Shown piece after piece: positions 44,134-54,647 of a stretch of 64,000 nucleotides of DNA. Source of the DNA: Rhodobacterales bacterium (GTDB lineage Bacteria > Pseudomonadota > Alphaproteobacteria > Rhodobacterales > Rhodobacteraceae); contig PDRY01000016.1 in the NCBI GenBank assembly GCA_002748265.1, forward strand, positions 1 through 64,000, written 5' to 3'. The position numbers and the translations under genes are program-made. The notes under the pieces were generated by a model. The model had not been told where the DNA came from. It searched no databases and saw only the letters and a program-made list of their open reading frames with translations. Numbering within the stretch: position 1 is the first letter of the stretch; each line of letters opens with the position of its first letter.

Positions 44134-46280
44134 GGCTGAACCTCCTCGAAAGTCATTCGTTTGGCGGCGCGGCGCGATTGGAGCCAGCGAATGGCCCGGC
44201 CGGACACCCCGGCCCACCAGCGTTCCAGCCCGCCCGGATTGTGCACGACATCGGCGCGGTAGAAGCTGGGGCACAGCACCGCCGCATCCGCGACCTCGCC
44301 GCAATTGCCGCAGCCCACGCAGGTCTGGTCGATGCTGGCCACGGGATCGTCGCGCAGCGGATCATCCAGGTGCTTCACCGACAGGGACGGGCAGCCCGAC
44401 AGCCGAATGCAGGCGTGATCCCCGGTGCAGATGTCTTCGTCCACGCCAAAGCGGGGGACCTCCATCCGCTGGCCGTCCTTGATCGCCTTGGCCCGCAGGG
44501 GCTTTTCGCGGCGCTGACGGTTGAGCATGCATTCCGAAGAGGCCACGATCACCTTTGGCCCGTCATAATCGGTGGTGAGCGCCTCGCGGAACGTGTCGCG
44601 CATCTTTCCGACATCGTAGGTATGGTCGATATGTCGGATCCACTTCACCCCGACCCCTTCCAGGGCCTTGGTGATCGGGTTGTTCGTGGACTTGGTCGGG
44701 TTGTCGGCACGGCTGGACAGGATGTCCTGCCCGCCGGTCGCGGCGGAGTAGTAGTTGTCCACGATCACGGCCACGCTGTCCGATTTGTTGAACACCATGT
44801 TGCCGATCGAAGAGCTCAGCCCGTTATGCCAGAACCCGCCATCCCCGATGATCGAAATGGCGCGCTTTTCGCCGCCGCCATCGAAGGCCGCGTTCGAGGC
44901 CGGGCCCAGCCCGTAACCCATGGTCGCGCCGCCGATCTCGAACGGGGGCAGGGAGGCAAACAGGTGGCAGCCGATATCGGCGCTGATCTGATGCACGCCC
45001 AGCTCCTCCTGCGCCAGCTTGAGCCCTGCAAAGATCGGGCGCTCCGGGCAGCCGGTGCAGAACCCTGGCGGGCGGATGGGGACGGTGCCGCTCAGATCGG
45101 GGATCTCGGGGGCGGGCTGGTTGGGCGCGCGCATCTGTCCCGGCAGCAGGCCAGGCGCATTGAGCCGCAGGAACTCGGTGATGCTGTCGAACATGACCTG
45201 GCCGGTATATTCGCCCGCCATCGGGAAGATGTCCTTCCCGTGCAGCTTGGCCGCTGCGCCCGCGCGCAGCAGGATGGTCGAAAGACCCTGTTCGATGAAT
45301 TCGGGCTGGCCCTCTTCGATCATCAGGATCGCTTTCTTGCCCTCGGCAAAGCGCAGCACTTCGTCATCGACCAGCGGATAGGTGACGTTCAGACAGTATA
45401 GCGGGATGTCGGTCTTGCCGTAGATGTCGGCCAGTCCCAGGCGCTGTAGAGCGCGGATCACGCCGTTATACATGCCGCCCTGACAGATGATGCCCAGCTC
45501 CCCCTGATCGGGGCCGAAGATTTCGTTGAGCCCGTGATCCAAGATGTATTTCTGGGCTGCGGGCCAGCGGTGGGCGATCTTGTCCTGCTCATGGGCAAAG
45601 GACATGGGCGGCAGCACCACCCGGTTCCAATCGCGGCGCGGAGCGGCAAGCGCATCTCGCACGGTCAGCTCGGGGCGCTTGTTGTCGCTGCATTCAAAGC
45701 TGCCGGTAACGTGGCATCCCCGGATTCGCACCATCAGCATCACGGGGGTGTTCGATGCTTCGGACAGCTCGAAACTGTCCCCGACGGATTTGACGATGGA
45801 GGGAAGGTTCGGGCGCGGGTCCATCAGCCAGAACTGCGATTTCATCGCAAAGGCGTGGCTGCGCTCCTGCATGATGGATGAGCCTTCGCCGTAATCTTCC
45901 CCGACGATCACAATGGCCCCACCGGTCACGCCCGAAGAGGACAGGTTCGCGAGCGCGTCCGAGGCGACGTTGACGCCCACCGACCCCTTGAAGGTGACCG
46001 CCCCCCGGATCGGGTAGTGGACCGATGCTGCCAGCATCGCCGCAGCGGCGGCCTCCGAGGCGTTGGCCTCAAACCGCACGTCCAACTCGCCCAGAAGATC
46101 CTGCGCATCGGCGAGCACGTCCATCAGGTGAGAGATCGGAGCCCCCTGGTAGCCGCCCACATAGCCGACACCGTTTTCCAGAAGCGCCTTGGTCAGAGCC
46201 AGAATGCCTTCGCCGGTGAAGGTCTCGCCCGCCCCGGCGCGGAGCTCTTCGACTTCCTTCTTGAATGAACGCTCTGCCAT
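44130..46280 (-). CDS. iorA: Indolepyruvate ferredoxin oxidoreductase alpha subunit
   Basis: 716 residues. It has an N-terminal pyrimidine-binding domain (GYVGGYQGAPISHLMDVLAD), a thiamine-diphosphate domain (about 400-590) with IIGDGGFWHNGLSSSIGNM, and a C-terminal ferredoxin part with CTGDHACIRLSGCP and CVGCGNC. It forms aryl-acetyl-CoA from indolepyruvate or phenylpyruvate with ferredoxin as acceptor. It is flanked by a MarR regulator and an isatin-hydrolase-like cyclase, which points to indolic or aromatic amino acid catabolism. Confidence 0.93.
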   Translation of the reverse strand: MAERSFKKEVEELRAGAGETFTGEGILALTKALLENGVGYVGGYQGAPISHLMDVLADAQDLLGELDVRFEANASEAAAAAMLAASVHYPIRGAVTFKGSVGVNVASDALANLSSSGVTGGAIVIVGEDYGEGSSIMQERSHAFAMKSQFWLMDPRPNLPSIVKSVGDSFELSEASNTPVMLMVRIRGCHVTGSFECSDNKRPELTVRDALAAPRRDWNRVVLPPMSFAHEQDKIAHRWPAAQKYILDHGLNEIFGPDQGELGIICQGGMYNGVIRALQRLGLADIYGKTDIPLYCLNVTYPLVDDEVLRFAEGKKAILMIEEGQPEFIEQGLSTILLRAGAAAKLHGKDIFPMAGEYTGQVMFDSITEFLRLNAPGLLPGQMRAPNQPAPEIPDLSGTVPIRPPGFCTGCPERPIFAGLKLAQEELGVHQISADIGCHLFASLPPFEIGGATMGYGLGPASNAAFDGGGEKRAISIIGDGGFWHNGLSSSIGNMVFNKSDSVAVIVDNYYSAATGGQDILSSRADNPTKSTNNPITKALEGVGVKWIRHIDHTYDVGKMRDTFREALTTDYDGPKVIVASSECMLNRQRREKPLRAKAIKDGQRMEVPRFGVDEDICTGDHACIRLSGCPSLSVKHLDDPLRDDPVASIDQTCVGCGNCGEVADAAVLCPSFYRADVVHNPGGLERWWAGVSGRAIRWLQSRRAAKRMTFEEVQP

Positions 46281-46310
46281 GATGGTCCTCGTGCTTGTCC
46301 CTGCGCGGGG

Positions 46311-46787
46311 TCAGAAATCGTGATGTCTGACGTTGCGCAAAATCTTCTTCAACGTGGCCACGAACACCGCCCGGTCGTCCTCAGAGATGCCATCGAACAT
46401 CTGCGCGTAGGACTGGGCCATGCGGGGCCAGAATTTTTCGAACGCGGCGCGGCCGGTTTCGGTGATGAACACGCGGGTCGCGCGGGCGTCCTCCGTATCG
46501 GGGGTGCGGCGCACCAGGCCTTCGGTCTCCAGCCCGTCAAGCGCGCGCGACAGCGTCGATTGCTCGACCACCGCGTAGACCGCCAGTTCCCCAATCAGCA
46601 GCCCGTCGATCATCGCCAGAACCGCAAGGGTGCGGACCTTGGGCGTGGTCAGGCCCAGCTCGGACGTCTCATCGCGCAAGGATGCATTGTAGCGCCCCAT
46701 GATCCGGTTCATGAGATAGGGCGCGAAATTGTCGAGCCCGATTTCCCCAAGCTTTTGCTGCGCCAGTCTGCCTTTCATCGCCTTCAT
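46311..46787 (-). CDS. MarR-family regulator of the cyclase-iorAB unit
   Basis: 158 residues (or 155 from the second ATG). The winged helix spans about 50-125, with LIGELAVYAVVEQSTLSRALDGLETEGLVRR and the wing PDTEDARATRVFITETG. It lies between the cyclase and iorA on the same strand. The nearest palindrome is TATTTGC-N4-GCAAATA at 47750-47767 in front of the cyclase, a likely self-controlled operator. The ligand is probably an aryl-acetate, aryl-CoA or indolic intermediate, which is inference. Confidence 0.88.
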   Translation of the reverse strand: MKAMKGRLAQQKLGEIGLDNFAPYLMNRIMGRYNASLRDETSELGLTTPKVRTLAVLAMIDGLLIGELAVYAVVEQSTLSRALDGLETEGLVRRTPDTEDARATRVFITETGRAAFEKFWPRMAQSYAQMFDGISEDDRAVFVATLKKILRNVRHHDF

Positions 46788-46889
46788 CCTTCTGCCAGTT
46801 CGGTGCCATGGCCCCGCCTTGTGGGCGGGGATCGCGACCGGAGTGGCAGGCCTGCGCGCGCCGGTAAAGGGCGCGCGCAGCGCCGTGGA

Positions 46890-47681
46890 TCAGCCCTTGG
46901 GCACCATCGCCAGAGCGCGGATCGGAGAGCCCGTGCCGCGGGCGATCTTGAGCGGCGCGGCGATCAGGATCGCGCCCTTGGCGGGCAGCTTGTCCAGATT
47001 GGCCAGCGACGCGAGCCCAAAGCAGTTGTCGCGGTGCAGCAGGTTATGCGCGGGGTAGGGCGGCTCCATGCCTCCGGCCTGGCCGGCATCGGTGCCGATG
47101 CATTGGCTTCCCCAGCCGACGATCTTCTTCGACAGCAGGTATTCGATGCAATCGGGGGTCGGTCCGGGGCTGTGCGGGCCGGTTTCGTCGGCGTTGAGGA
47201 AGCGGGCCTCATCATCGGCGCGCTTGTCCCAGTCGGTGCGCATGACGACCCATTCGCCCTCACCGATCGCGCCGTGCTTGGCCTCCCAGGCCTTTACGGC
47301 ATCGGCGGTCAGCAGGAAATCCTCGTTCTCGGCGGTTTCCTTGGAGCAGTCGATCACGTTGACTGGCGCGATCAGGCGGTTCACGTCGAGCGTGTCGGTG
47401 AATCCGTCGGAATAGTCCTTGCCGGTGATCCAGTGATGCGGCGCATCAAAATGGGTGCCGGAGTGTTCCCCCAAAACCATCCAGTTCCAGGCAAAGAACG
47501 GGCCGTCATCGTCATATTCGCTGATCTTGTGAATCTCGACTTTCGGTGTGTTCTTGGCGAAGTCTTCCGGCAGTTGCAGGATCGGGGTGTCAGGCCCCAG
47601 AACCCCGGAGCAGTCGACGACCTCGACCCCTCCGCTGGCGAGCATCGCGCCGAGATTGGCAAGCGTGTCTTGCGCAGTCAT
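46890..47681 (-). CDS. Cyclase-family metal hydrolase, isatin hydrolase/KynB-like (paralogue 1)
   Basis: 263 residues. The manganese- or zinc-binding signature HSGTHFDAPHHW (H73, H77, D79, H83) is complete. The family includes kynurenine formamidase and isatin hydrolase, which open an amide in an indole-derived ring. The size is nearer isatin hydrolase (about 260) than KynB (about 210). The start has GGGAGGAAC upstream. It heads the leftward unit with marR and iorAB. A second paralogue is encoded at 61410-62189. The substrate is inferred from context. Confidence 0.82.
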   Translation of the reverse strand: MTAQDTLANLGAMLASGGVEVVDCSGVLGPDTPILQLPEDFAKNTPKVEIHKISEYDDDGPFFAWNWMVLGEHSGTHFDAPHHWITGKDYSDGFTDTLDVNRLIAPVNVIDCSKETAENEDFLLTADAVKAWEAKHGAIGEGEWVVMRTDWDKRADDEARFLNADETGPHSPGPTPDCIEYLLSKKIVGWGSQCIGTDAGQAGGMEPPYPAHNLLHRDNCFGLASLANLDKLPAKGAILIAAPLKIARGTGSPIRALAMVPKG

Positions 47682-47749
47682 GATTAGTTCCTCCCAGTGT
47701 TTGCCCCTGAGCGGGGTCTCCTCCACGGTAAGAATGCTAGCGCATCATT

Positions 47750-47767
47750 ATTTGCATTTGCAAATAT
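47750..47767. promoter_or_regulatory. Palindrome ahead of the cyclase-marR-iorAB unit
   Basis: TATTTGC and GCAAATA flank a 4-base centre, a perfect 7-bp dyad 69 bp upstream of the leftward cyclase start. It is AT-rich in a GC-rich genome and of the size used by MarR dimers, so it is a candidate operator of the MarR protein in this unit. Confidence 0.6.
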
Positions 47768-47849
47768 AATCGTATGAGTTTCGATAGATTTTCTCGCAAA
47801 AAATGCATTTTAAATCAATGCACTAAACCCTTATCTTCAAACGGACACT

Positions 47850-47875
47850 ACCTGCGGCGCAGGGGCGCCGCAGGT
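47850..47875 (-). terminator. Hairpin downstream of gcdH
   Basis: An 11-bp perfect stem (ACCTGCGGCGC/GCGCCGCAGGT) with a 4-base loop lies 39 bp past the gcdH stop. No strong T-tract follows on the leftward strand, but stability is high. Confidence 0.6.
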
Positions 47876-47913
47876 GCTGTGATCCGGTGTTTGGTGTCAG
47901 CGTGGGAGTGCGC

Positions 47914-49116
47914 TTAGAACGCAGCCAGCCCCGTCTGACCGCGGCCCAGGATCAGGGCATGCACGTCATGCGTGCCCTCATAGGTGTTCACCGCCTCTAG
48001 GTTCATCACGTGGCGGATGACGCCGTATTCGTCGCTCACCCCGTTGCCGCCATGCATGTCGCGGGCCTCGCGGGCGATGGCGAGCGCCTTGCCGCAATTG
48101 TTCCGCTTCATGAGGCTGACGACCTCCGCCGGGAGGGTGTGATCGTCAAACATCCGGCCCATCTGAAGGCACCCGAGAAGGCCAAGGGAAATCTCGGTCT
48201 GCATGTCGGCCAGCTTCTTCTGGATGAGCTGCTTGGAGGCCAGCGGCACGCCGAACTGCTTGCGGTCCATCGTGTAGCTGCGCGCCGCGTGCCAGCAGGC
48301 TTCGGCGGCGCCCATCGCGCCCCAGGCGATCCCGTAGCGCGCCCGGTTCAGGCAGCCGAACGGGCCAGCCAGCCCCTGCACATGGGGCAGCAGGTTCTCT
48401 TCGGGGACGAACACCTCGTCCATCTGGATCATGCCGGTGGTCGAGGCCCGCAGGGAGAATTTCCCTTCGATCTTGGGTGCGTTGAGCCCCTTCATGCCTT
48501 TTTCCAGGATGAAGCCCTTGATCTTGCCGTCATGGGCTTCGGATTTCGCCCAAACCACAAAGACATCCGCGATCGGGCTGTTGGTGATCCAGTTCTTCGC
48601 GCCGCTCACCAGATACCCGCCATCGACGGGCTTTGCGCGGGTGACCATGCTGCCCGGATCGGACCCGTGGTCGGGCTCTGTCAGGCCGAAACAGCCGACG
48701 AATTCGCCGCTGGCCAGTTTGGGCAGGTATTTCATCCGCTGCTCTTCGGTGCCGAAGGCAAAGATCGGGTGCATGACCAACGAGGACTGCACGGACATGG
48801 CGCTGCGATAGCCGCTGTCCACGCGCTCCACCTCGCGGGCGATCAGCCCGTAGGAGACATAGTTCGCGCCCACGCCGCCGTATTCCTCGGGGATCGTGGC
48901 GCCCAGCATGCCGAGCGCGCCCATCTCGGTCATGATCTCACGGTGGAACACTTCCTCCCGGTTGGCATCGGTGACCCGGCGGGCCAGCCCGTCCTGGCAA
49001 TAGGCATGGGCGCTGTCGCGGATCATGCGCTCTTCTTCGCTCAGCTGGCGGTCCAGCATGAACGGGTCTTCCCAGTTTAACGGGGCGGGTTTGGCGCGGG
49101 CCTGTTCCGGTGTCAT
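47914..49116 (-). CDS. gcdH: Glutaryl-CoA dehydrogenase
   Basis: 400 residues. This acyl-CoA dehydrogenase shows the specific GCDH pattern: [24 protein letters not shown] at the start, [18 protein letters not shown] at the end with the catalytic Glu, and [16 protein letters not shown] in between. It converts glutaryl-CoA to crotonyl-CoA with CO2 release. It is divergent from the 2-aminobenzoyl-CoA monooxygenase operon and separated from it by a long palindrome, so its expression may be linked to that pathway. It may also serve lysine or tryptophan breakdown. Confidence 0.9.
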   Translation of the reverse strand: MTPEQARAKPAPLNWEDPFMLDRQLSEEERMIRDSAHAYCQDGLARRVTDANREEVFHREIMTEMGALGMLGATIPEEYGGVGANYVSYGLIAREVERVDSGYRSAMSVQSSLVMHPIFAFGTEEQRMKYLPKLASGEFVGCFGLTEPDHGSDPGSMVTRAKPVDGGYLVSGAKNWITNSPIADVFVVWAKSEAHDGKIKGFILEKGMKGLNAPKIEGKFSLRASTTGMIQMDEVFVPEENLLPHVQGLAGPFGCLNRARYGIAWGAMGAAEACWHAARSYTMDRKQFGVPLASKQLIQKKLADMQTEISLGLLGCLQMGRMFDDHTLPAEVVSLMKRNNCGKALAIAREARDMHGGNGVSDEYGVIRHVMNLEAVNTYEGTHDVHALILGRGQTGLAAF

Positions 49117-49165
49117 GACATCCTCCTGTGTCGCTGACTTTATAGAAAGCCGGGTTGCGAATAAG

Positions 49166-49207
49166 TTTCAAGCCTAAAATTTCAAACATGAAGTTTTAGG
49201 CTTGAAA
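49166..49207. promoter_or_regulatory. 42-bp dyad between gcdH and the monooxygenase operon
   Basis: Perfect 14-bp arms, TTTCAAGCCTAAAA and TTTTAGGCTTGAAA, enclose a 14-base centre; with one mismatch the symmetry extends to the central AACA. It lies in the 147-bp divergent spacer, 57 bp before the monooxygenase ATG. The size suggests two MarR dimers or one large site; the MarR gene at 52271-52717 in the rightward operon is the obvious candidate. It could serve both promoters. Confidence 0.75.
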
Positions 49208-49263
49208 TTATATTTAAGCTGCCGCATCGTGCAGTTGAGTTAACCGCAAACGGGGAGGGTGCG

Positions 49264-51561
49264 ATGCGGATCGCTTGTCTTGGGGGAGGACCTTCGGGTC
49301 TCTATTTCGCGATTTCGATGAAGCTGCGCCAGCCCGACGCGGACATCACCGTGTTCGAGCGCAACAAGCCAGATGATACCTTCGGGTGGGGTGTGGTCCT
49401 GTCGGATGAGACGCTGGACAATCTGGCGCGCAACGATGCGGTCAGCGCCGCCTCCATCCGTGAACACTTTGCCTATTGGGACGACATCGCCTGCCACTAC
49501 CGGGGGGAGAAGATCCTCTCCTCCGGGCATGGGTTCTGCGGGATCGGGCGCAAGCAGCTCCTGATCCTTCTGCAGGCGCGGTGCCGTGAGCTGGGGATCG
49601 ACCTGCGCTTTGAATCCGAAATCGACAGCGCGCGTCCCTATATGGACGATTACGATCTGGTCGTGGCCAGCGACGGCTTGAATTCCGGCGCGCGGACGGA
49701 GTTCGCAGACGCCTTCAAGCCCGATATCGACACCCGCGCGTGTCAGTTCGTCTGGCTGGGCACGCATCAGAAATTCGATGATGCCTTCACCTTCATCTTT
49801 GAGGAAACGGACAAAGGCTGGGTCTGGGCCCATGCCTATCAGTTCGATGACGATACCGCGACCTTCATCGTCGAAACCGATCAGGCGACCTGGGACGCCT
49901 ACGGTTTCGGAGAGATGAGCCAGCAGGAAAGCATCGCCGTGTGCGAGAGCATTTTTGCGGATCATCTGGGGGGGCATTCCCTGATGACCAACGCCAACCA
50001 CATTCGCGGCAGCGCCTGGATCCGCTTCCCGCGCGTCCTGTGCGAAAACTGGAGCCACGAGAACCTGTGCCTGATGGGCGATGCGGCAGCGTCTGCGCAT
50101 TTCTCCATCGGATCGGGGACCAAGCTGGCGATGGAAAGCGCCATTGCCCTGGCGGAATATGTCGACGAGGAGCCGACGCTTGAGGCGGCCTTTGCCAAGT
50201 ATCAGGATGCCCGCCGACTTGAAGTGCTGCGCCTGCAATCTGCGGCGCGGAACTCTCTCGAATGGTTCGAGGATGTGCACCGCTATCTGCATCTCGATCC
50301 GGTGCAGTTCAACTACTCCATGCTGACCCGCAGCCAGCGGATCAGCCACGAGAACCTGCGCCTGCGCGATCCGCAATGGCTGCGCGGGGCGGAGCAGTGG
50401 TTCCAGATGCGCGCCGGGGCGGAGGCCGAGCCCGTGCGCCCGCCCATGTTTGCCCCCTACCGCCTGCGCGAGATGGAGCTGTCCAACCGCGTGGTTGTCT
50501 CACCCATGGCGCAGTACAAGGCCGAAGATGGCAGCCCCACGGACTGGCACCTGATCCATTACGGGGAGCGCGCCAAGGGCGGGGCGGGGCTCGTCTATGT
50601 CGAGATGACCTGTGTGAGCGCCGAAGGGCGGATCACCCCCGGCTGCCCGGGGCTCTACAAGCCCGAGCACGAAACCGCCTGGCGCCGGATCACGGATTTC
50701 GTCCACGCTGAAACACAGGCGAAGATCTGCTGCCAGATCGGGCATTCGGGGCGCAAAGGCTCCACCCGGATCGGTTGGGAGGGCATGGACCAGCCTCTGG
50801 AAAGCGGCAACTGGGACCTTGTCAGCGCCTCCGCCATCCCCTGGTCGGAGCGTAATGCCGCCCCGCGTGAGATCACCCGCGCTGAGATGGACGAGATCAA
50901 AGCGCAATTCGTCGCCGCCGCGCAGGCGGCGGAGCGCGCGGGCTTTGACATGATCGAGCTGCACGCCGCCCATGGCTATCTGCTGTCGTCCTTCATCAGC
51001 CCCGTTTCGAATGTCCGTACCGATGCGTATGGCGGATCCCTGGAAAACCGGATGCGCTACCCGCTGGAGGTCTTTGCCGCAATGCGGGCCGTCTGGCCCG
51101 ACGCCAAGCCGATGTCGGTGCGCATCTCTGCCAATGACTGGGTGGGCGAAGATGGCGTGACCCCGGAAGAGGCGGTCGAGATCGCGCGCCAGTTCCAGGC
51201 CGCGGGCGCCGACATTATCGACGTCTCCGCCGGGCAGACCACGGTGAATGCGCGGCCCGTCTATGGCCGCATGTTCCAGACCCCGTTTTCGGATCGCATC
51301 CGCAATGATGCGGGCATTCCCACCATGGCGGTCGGCAATATCTTTGAGGCCGATCACATCAACTCGATCCTCATGGCGGGCCGGGCGGATCTGGTCTGTG
51401 TCGGGCGCCCGCATCTGGCCGATCCCTATTTCACCCTGCACGAAGCAGCCCGGATCGGGGACCGTCTGGCCGATTGGCCTCTGCCTTACCTTGCCGGGCG
51501 CGACCAGTTGTGGCGCAATGCGGACCGTGAAGCAGAGATGGCCAAGGAGCTGAAGGTATGA
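49264..51561 (+). CDS. 2-Aminobenzoyl-CoA monooxygenase/reductase-like bifunctional flavoprotein
   Basis: 765 residues. Residues 1-390 are a class A flavin monooxygenase with the FAD-binding [15 protein letters not shown] and the second FAD motif [17 protein letters not shown]. Residues about 395-760 are an old-yellow-enzyme NADH:flavin reductase barrel ([29 protein letters not shown]). This fusion is known from Azoarcus evansii, where it attacks and reduces 2-aminobenzoyl-CoA; salicylyl-CoA 5-hydroxylase is a close alternative. GGGAGG precedes the ATG. It heads a nine-gene operon of CoA-thioester enzymes. No ligase for anthranilate is in the window. Confidence 0.88.
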   Translation: MRIACLGGGPSGLYFAISMKLRQPDADITVFERNKPDDTFGWGVVLSDETLDNLARNDAVSAASIREHFAYWDDIACHYRGEKILSSGHGFCGIGRKQLLILLQARCRELGIDLRFESEIDSARPYMDDYDLVVASDGLNSGARTEFADAFKPDIDTRACQFVWLGTHQKFDDAFTFIFEETDKGWVWAHAYQFDDDTATFIVETDQATWDAYGFGEMSQQESIAVCESIFADHLGGHSLMTNANHIRGSAWIRFPRVLCENWSHENLCLMGDAAASAHFSIGSGTKLAMESAIALAEYVDEEPTLEAAFAKYQDARRLEVLRLQSAARNSLEWFEDVHRYLHLDPVQFNYSMLTRSQRISHENLRLRDPQWLRGAEQWFQMRAGAEAEPVRPPMFAPYRLREMELSNRVVVSPMAQYKAEDGSPTDWHLIHYGERAKGGAGLVYVEMTCVSAEGRITPGCPGLYKPEHETAWRRITDFVHAETQAKICCQIGHSGRKGSTRIGWEGMDQPLESGNWDLVSASAIPWSERNAAPREITRAEMDEIKAQFVAAAQAAERAGFDMIELHAAHGYLLSSFISPVSNVRTDAYGGSLENRMRYPLEVFAAMRAVWPDAKPMSVRISANDWVGEDGVTPEEAVEIARQFQAAGADIIDVSAGQTTVNARPVYGRMFQTPFSDRIRNDAGIPTMAVGNIFEADHINSILMAGRADLVCVGRPHLADPYFTLHEAARIGDRLADWPLPYLAGRDQLWRNADREAEMAKELKV

Positions 51562-52274
51562 GACGGGTTCTTGTCACGGGCGGCGGCAGCGGAATCGGCC
51601 GCGCCATTGCGCGGGCGTTCGCAGATGCCGGGGATGACGTAACCATCACCGGGCGCCGCATGGCGCCCATGGAGGAGACCTCGACCGGGCGGATGACCTG
51701 CGTGCAGGCCGATGTCACCAATGAAGCTCAGATGCAGGCGGTGTTCGAGCGGCCCTTTGATGTGGTGGTCGCCAATGCGGGCGTTGCGCATTGGAGCAAG
51801 CTGCCCGAAACCACGCTCGAGCAATGGAACATGGTGCAGCAGATCACGCTGACCGGCGTGTTCCTGACCTTCCGCGAGGCGCTGAAGGGCATGGAGCCAG
51901 GTGGACGCCTGATCGCCATCGCCTCGACCGCGAGCCTTCAGGGCGGGATCGGGCTGGGCGCCTATGCGGCCGCCAAGCACGGTGTGCTGGGCCTCGTGCG
52001 CTCCGTGGCCAAGGAGGTCGCCCGCAAGGGGATCACCTGTAACGCGGTCTGCCCCGGTTTCGTCGAAACGGAGATGGCCGAGGAGGGCGTGCGCAACCTG
52101 ATGGACCGCTTCGGGATCGACCGCGACGACGCGGTGGGGCGCATCACCGGTCCCAACCCGATGCGCCGCATGATCCAGCCCGAAGAGGTCAGCTCGGCTG
52201 TGCTCTATCTGGCCTCCGCCGGGGCGAGCAGCGTTAACGGCCATGCGCTGTCGGTGTCGGGGGGCGAGGTATGA
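51558..52274 (+). CDS. Short-chain dehydrogenase of the anthraniloyl-CoA operon
   Basis: 238 residues. The Rossmann motif [12 protein letters not shown]-equivalent [10 protein letters not shown], catalytic Ser in [10 protein letters not shown] and YAAAKHG (Tyr and Lys) are complete. It ends with the usual [11 protein letters not shown]. It starts in the monooxygenase stop (ATGA). It probably oxidises or reduces a hydroxyl or keto group of a ring-derived CoA ester, such as the 5-oxo group made by the monooxygenase/reductase. That role is inference. Confidence 0.85.
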   Translation: MRRVLVTGGGSGIGRAIARAFADAGDDVTITGRRMAPMEETSTGRMTCVQADVTNEAQMQAVFERPFDVVVANAGVAHWSKLPETTLEQWNMVQQITLTGVFLTFREALKGMEPGGRLIAIASTASLQGGIGLGAYAAAKHGVLGLVRSVAKEVARKGITCNAVCPGFVETEMAEEGVRNLMDRFGIDRDDAVGRITGPNPMRRMIQPEEVSSAVLYLASAGASSVNGHALSVSGGEV

Positions 52275-52717
52275 GCGCCTCCAAAACCCGGCTGCGGCTC
52301 TGGCTGCGCTTGCTCAAGCTGACCCGCGGGATCGAAACCGATCTGCGCGACAACCTGCGGAAGGACTTCGCGACGACGCTGCCGCGCTTTGACGTGATGG
52401 CGGCGCTCGATCGCTTCCCGGACGGGCTCAAGATGAGCCAGTTGTCCGAGGTGCTGCGCGTGTCCAACGGCAACGTGACCGGCATCGTCGACCGGCTGGT
52501 CGAAGAGGGCTTCGTGACCCGCGAGCCGGTGGAAGGCGACCGCCGCGCGTTTCGCGTGCGTCTTTTGCCCCAGGGTCAGGACGAGTTCGCCCGCCAGGCG
52601 CGGGCTCATGAAAGCTGGATCGACGCTCACCTGAGCGAGATCCCCGAAGACCGGGCGCTTCGTCTGATCGCCCTGATTGATGAGATGGAACAGGAGGACG
52701 GGGCCGATGCGCAGTGA
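52271..52717 (+). CDS. MarR-family regulator within the anthraniloyl-CoA operon
   Basis: 148 residues. The winged helix has [33 protein letters not shown] and the wing [15 protein letters not shown]. It is encoded inside the operon with 4-bp overlap to the SDR and 11-bp overlap to the hydratase. It is probably the autoregulator of this operon through the dyad at 49166-49207. Typical inducers for such MarR proteins are aryl-CoA esters. Confidence 0.88.
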   Translation: MSASKTRLRLWLRLLKLTRGIETDLRDNLRKDFATTLPRFDVMAALDRFPDGLKMSQLSEVLRVSNGNVTGIVDRLVEEGFVTREPVEGDRRAFRVRLLPQGQDEFARQARAHESWIDAHLSEIPEDRALRLIALIDEMEQEDGADAQ

Positions 52718-53507
52718 CGTGACCCATTTCAAATGCGAGATCGAAAACGGGATCGCCACCGTGGCGCTTGACCGGCCCGAGCGGAAGAACCCGCTCACCT
52801 TCGACAGCTACGCAGAGCTGCGCGACTGGTTCCGCGATCTGCATTACGACGATGAGGTCAAAGCGGTCGTCTTTGCCCCCAATGGCGGCAATTTCAGCTC
52901 GGGCGGGGATGTGCATGACATCATCGGCCCGCTCACCAAAATGAATATGAAGGAGCTGTTGGCCTTCACCCGCATGACCGGGGATCTGGTCAAGGCGATG
53001 ATCGGCTGCGGCAAGCCGATTATCGCGGCGGTCGATGGCATCTGTGCCGGGGCCGGGGCGATCATCGCCATGGCGTCCGATCTGCGGATCGCCACGCCCG
53101 AGGCAAAGGTGGCCTTCCTGTTCAACCGTGTCGGGCTGGCCGGGTGCGACATGGGCGCCTGCGCGATCCTGCCCCGCATCATCGGTCAGGGCCGCGCGGC
53201 GGAGCTGCTTTATCTGGGCCGCGGCATGAACGCTGAAGAAGGTGCCGCCTGGGGGTTCTTCAACCGTGTCGTGCCGCAATCCGACCTGATGGACGTGGCG
53301 GGCGATATGGCCGGGCGGATCGCTTCGGGGCCGAACTTTGCCAACATGATGACCAAGACGATGCTCGCGCAGGAATGGTCCATGGGGCTCGATCAGGCGA
53401 TCGAGGCCGAGGCGCAGGCACAGGCGATCTGCATGCAGGGGCAGGATTTCCACCGCGCCTACCATGCGTTCGTCGCCAAGGAAAAACCCGTCTTCGAGGG
53501 GGACTGA
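52707..53507 (+). CDS. Enoyl-CoA hydratase/isomerase family protein
   Basis: 266 residues. Crotonase fold with the oxyanion-hole segment [11 protein letters not shown] and a central [19 protein letters not shown]. The active-site region reads [24 protein letters not shown]: the first catalytic Glu of standard hydratases is replaced by a hydrophobic residue and an Asp stands in the second motif. This variant is typical of hydratases in aryl-CoA operons, so ring-derived substrates are likely. GGAGGACG precedes the ATG at 52707. Confidence 0.85.
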   Translation: MRSDVTHFKCEIENGIATVALDRPERKNPLTFDSYAELRDWFRDLHYDDEVKAVVFAPNGGNFSSGGDVHDIIGPLTKMNMKELLAFTRMTGDLVKAMIGCGKPIIAAVDGICAGAGAIIAMASDLRIATPEAKVAFLFNRVGLAGCDMGACAILPRIIGQGRAAELLYLGRGMNAEEGAAWGFFNRVVPQSDLMDVAGDMAGRIASGPNFANMMTKTMLAQEWSMGLDQAIEAEAQAQAICMQGQDFHRAYHAFVAKEKPVFEGD

Positions 53508-53510
53508 CAC

Positions 53511-54644
53511 ATGGCCGACAAAACCTTCCTGACCTGGCCCTTCTTCGAAGAGCGCCACCGCGCCCACGCGGCGGGGCTGGAGGCCTTTGCCGCCACGCTT
53601 AAGGTGGATCACTCCGATACGGACGCGGCTTGCCGTGCTCTCGTCCGGCAGATGGGAGAGGCGGGCTGGCTGCAACCGACCGCGGGAGCCGAGCTGGATG
53701 TGCGGACCTTGTGCCTGAGCCGCGAGATCCTCGCGCGCCATGACGGGCTGGCGGATTTCGCCTTTGCCATGCAGGGGCTGGGCACGGGCGCCATCAGCCT
53801 GTTCGGCACTCCCGAGCAGCAGCAGGAGTGGCTGCCGCTGACCCGTACCGGCCAGGCGATCAGCGCCTTTGCCCTGACCGAGCCGCAATCGGGCAGCGAT
53901 GTCGCCAATTCCACCATGACCGCCACGCGGGACGGGGATGACTACATCCTCAATGGCCAGAAGACCTGGATCAGCAATGGCGGGATTGCGGATGTCTACA
54001 CGCTCTTTGCCCGCACTGGCGAGGCGCCGGGCGCCAAGGGGCTGTCCGCCTTTATCGTGCCCGCCGGGCTGCCCGGGTTCGAGGTGACCGAGCGGCTTGA
54101 CGTCATCGCGCCGCATCCGCTGGCGACGCTGACGTTCACCGATTGCCGTATCCCGGCTTCGGCCATGCTCGGTGCGCCGGGGCAGGGGTTCAAGATCGCC
54201 ATGTCGGTGCTGGATGTGTTCCGCTCCACCGTCGCGGCGGCGGCGCTTGGCTTTGCCCGTCGTGCCCTGGACGAGGCGCTTACCCGTGTCACCACGAGGG
54301 AGGTGCAGGGCGCGCCGCTCTTTGATCTGCAGATGGTGCAGGGCCACATCGCGGAGATGGCGCTCGATGTCGATGCGGCGGCGCTTCTGATCTACCGCGC
54401 GGCCTGGACCAAGGACAGCGGTGCGCCGCGCGTGACGCGCGAGGCGGCGATGGCGAAACTCTTCGCCACGGATCAGGCGCAGCAGGTGATCGACAAGGCC
54501 GTGCAGCTCTTTGGCGGCGACGGGGTGCGCAAGGGCGTGAAGGTCGAAGAGCTCTACCGCGACATCCGCGCGCTGCGCATCTACGAGGGCGCGAGCGATG
54601 TTCAGAAGGTGGTCATTGCCCGGCAGGCTCTGGCGTCGGTGTAA
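53511..54644 (+). CDS. Acyl-CoA dehydrogenase
   Basis: 377 residues. Standard acyl-CoA dehydrogenase with the signature [21 protein letters not shown]-binding QKTWISNGG, and the catalytic Glu in [16 protein letters not shown] near the C-terminus. It starts 3 bp after the hydratase gene. It should introduce a double bond into a saturated or ring-opened CoA thioester. It differs from the GcdH type encoded on the other side of the divergent promoter. Confidence 0.88.
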   Translation: MADKTFLTWPFFEERHRAHAAGLEAFAATLKVDHSDTDAACRALVRQMGEAGWLQPTAGAELDVRTLCLSREILARHDGLADFAFAMQGLGTGAISLFGTPEQQQEWLPLTRTGQAISAFALTEPQSGSDVANSTMTATRDGDDYILNGQKTWISNGGIADVYTLFARTGEAPGAKGLSAFIVPAGLPGFEVTERLDVIAPHPLATLTFTDCRIPASAMLGAPGQGFKIAMSVLDVFRSTVAAAALGFARRALDEALTRVTTREVQGAPLFDLQMVQGHIAEMALDVDAAALLIYRAAWTKDSGAPRVTREAAMAKLFATDQAQQVIDKAVQLFGGDGVRKGVKVEELYRDIRALRIYEGASDVQKVVIARQALASV

Positions 54645-54647
54645 CCT

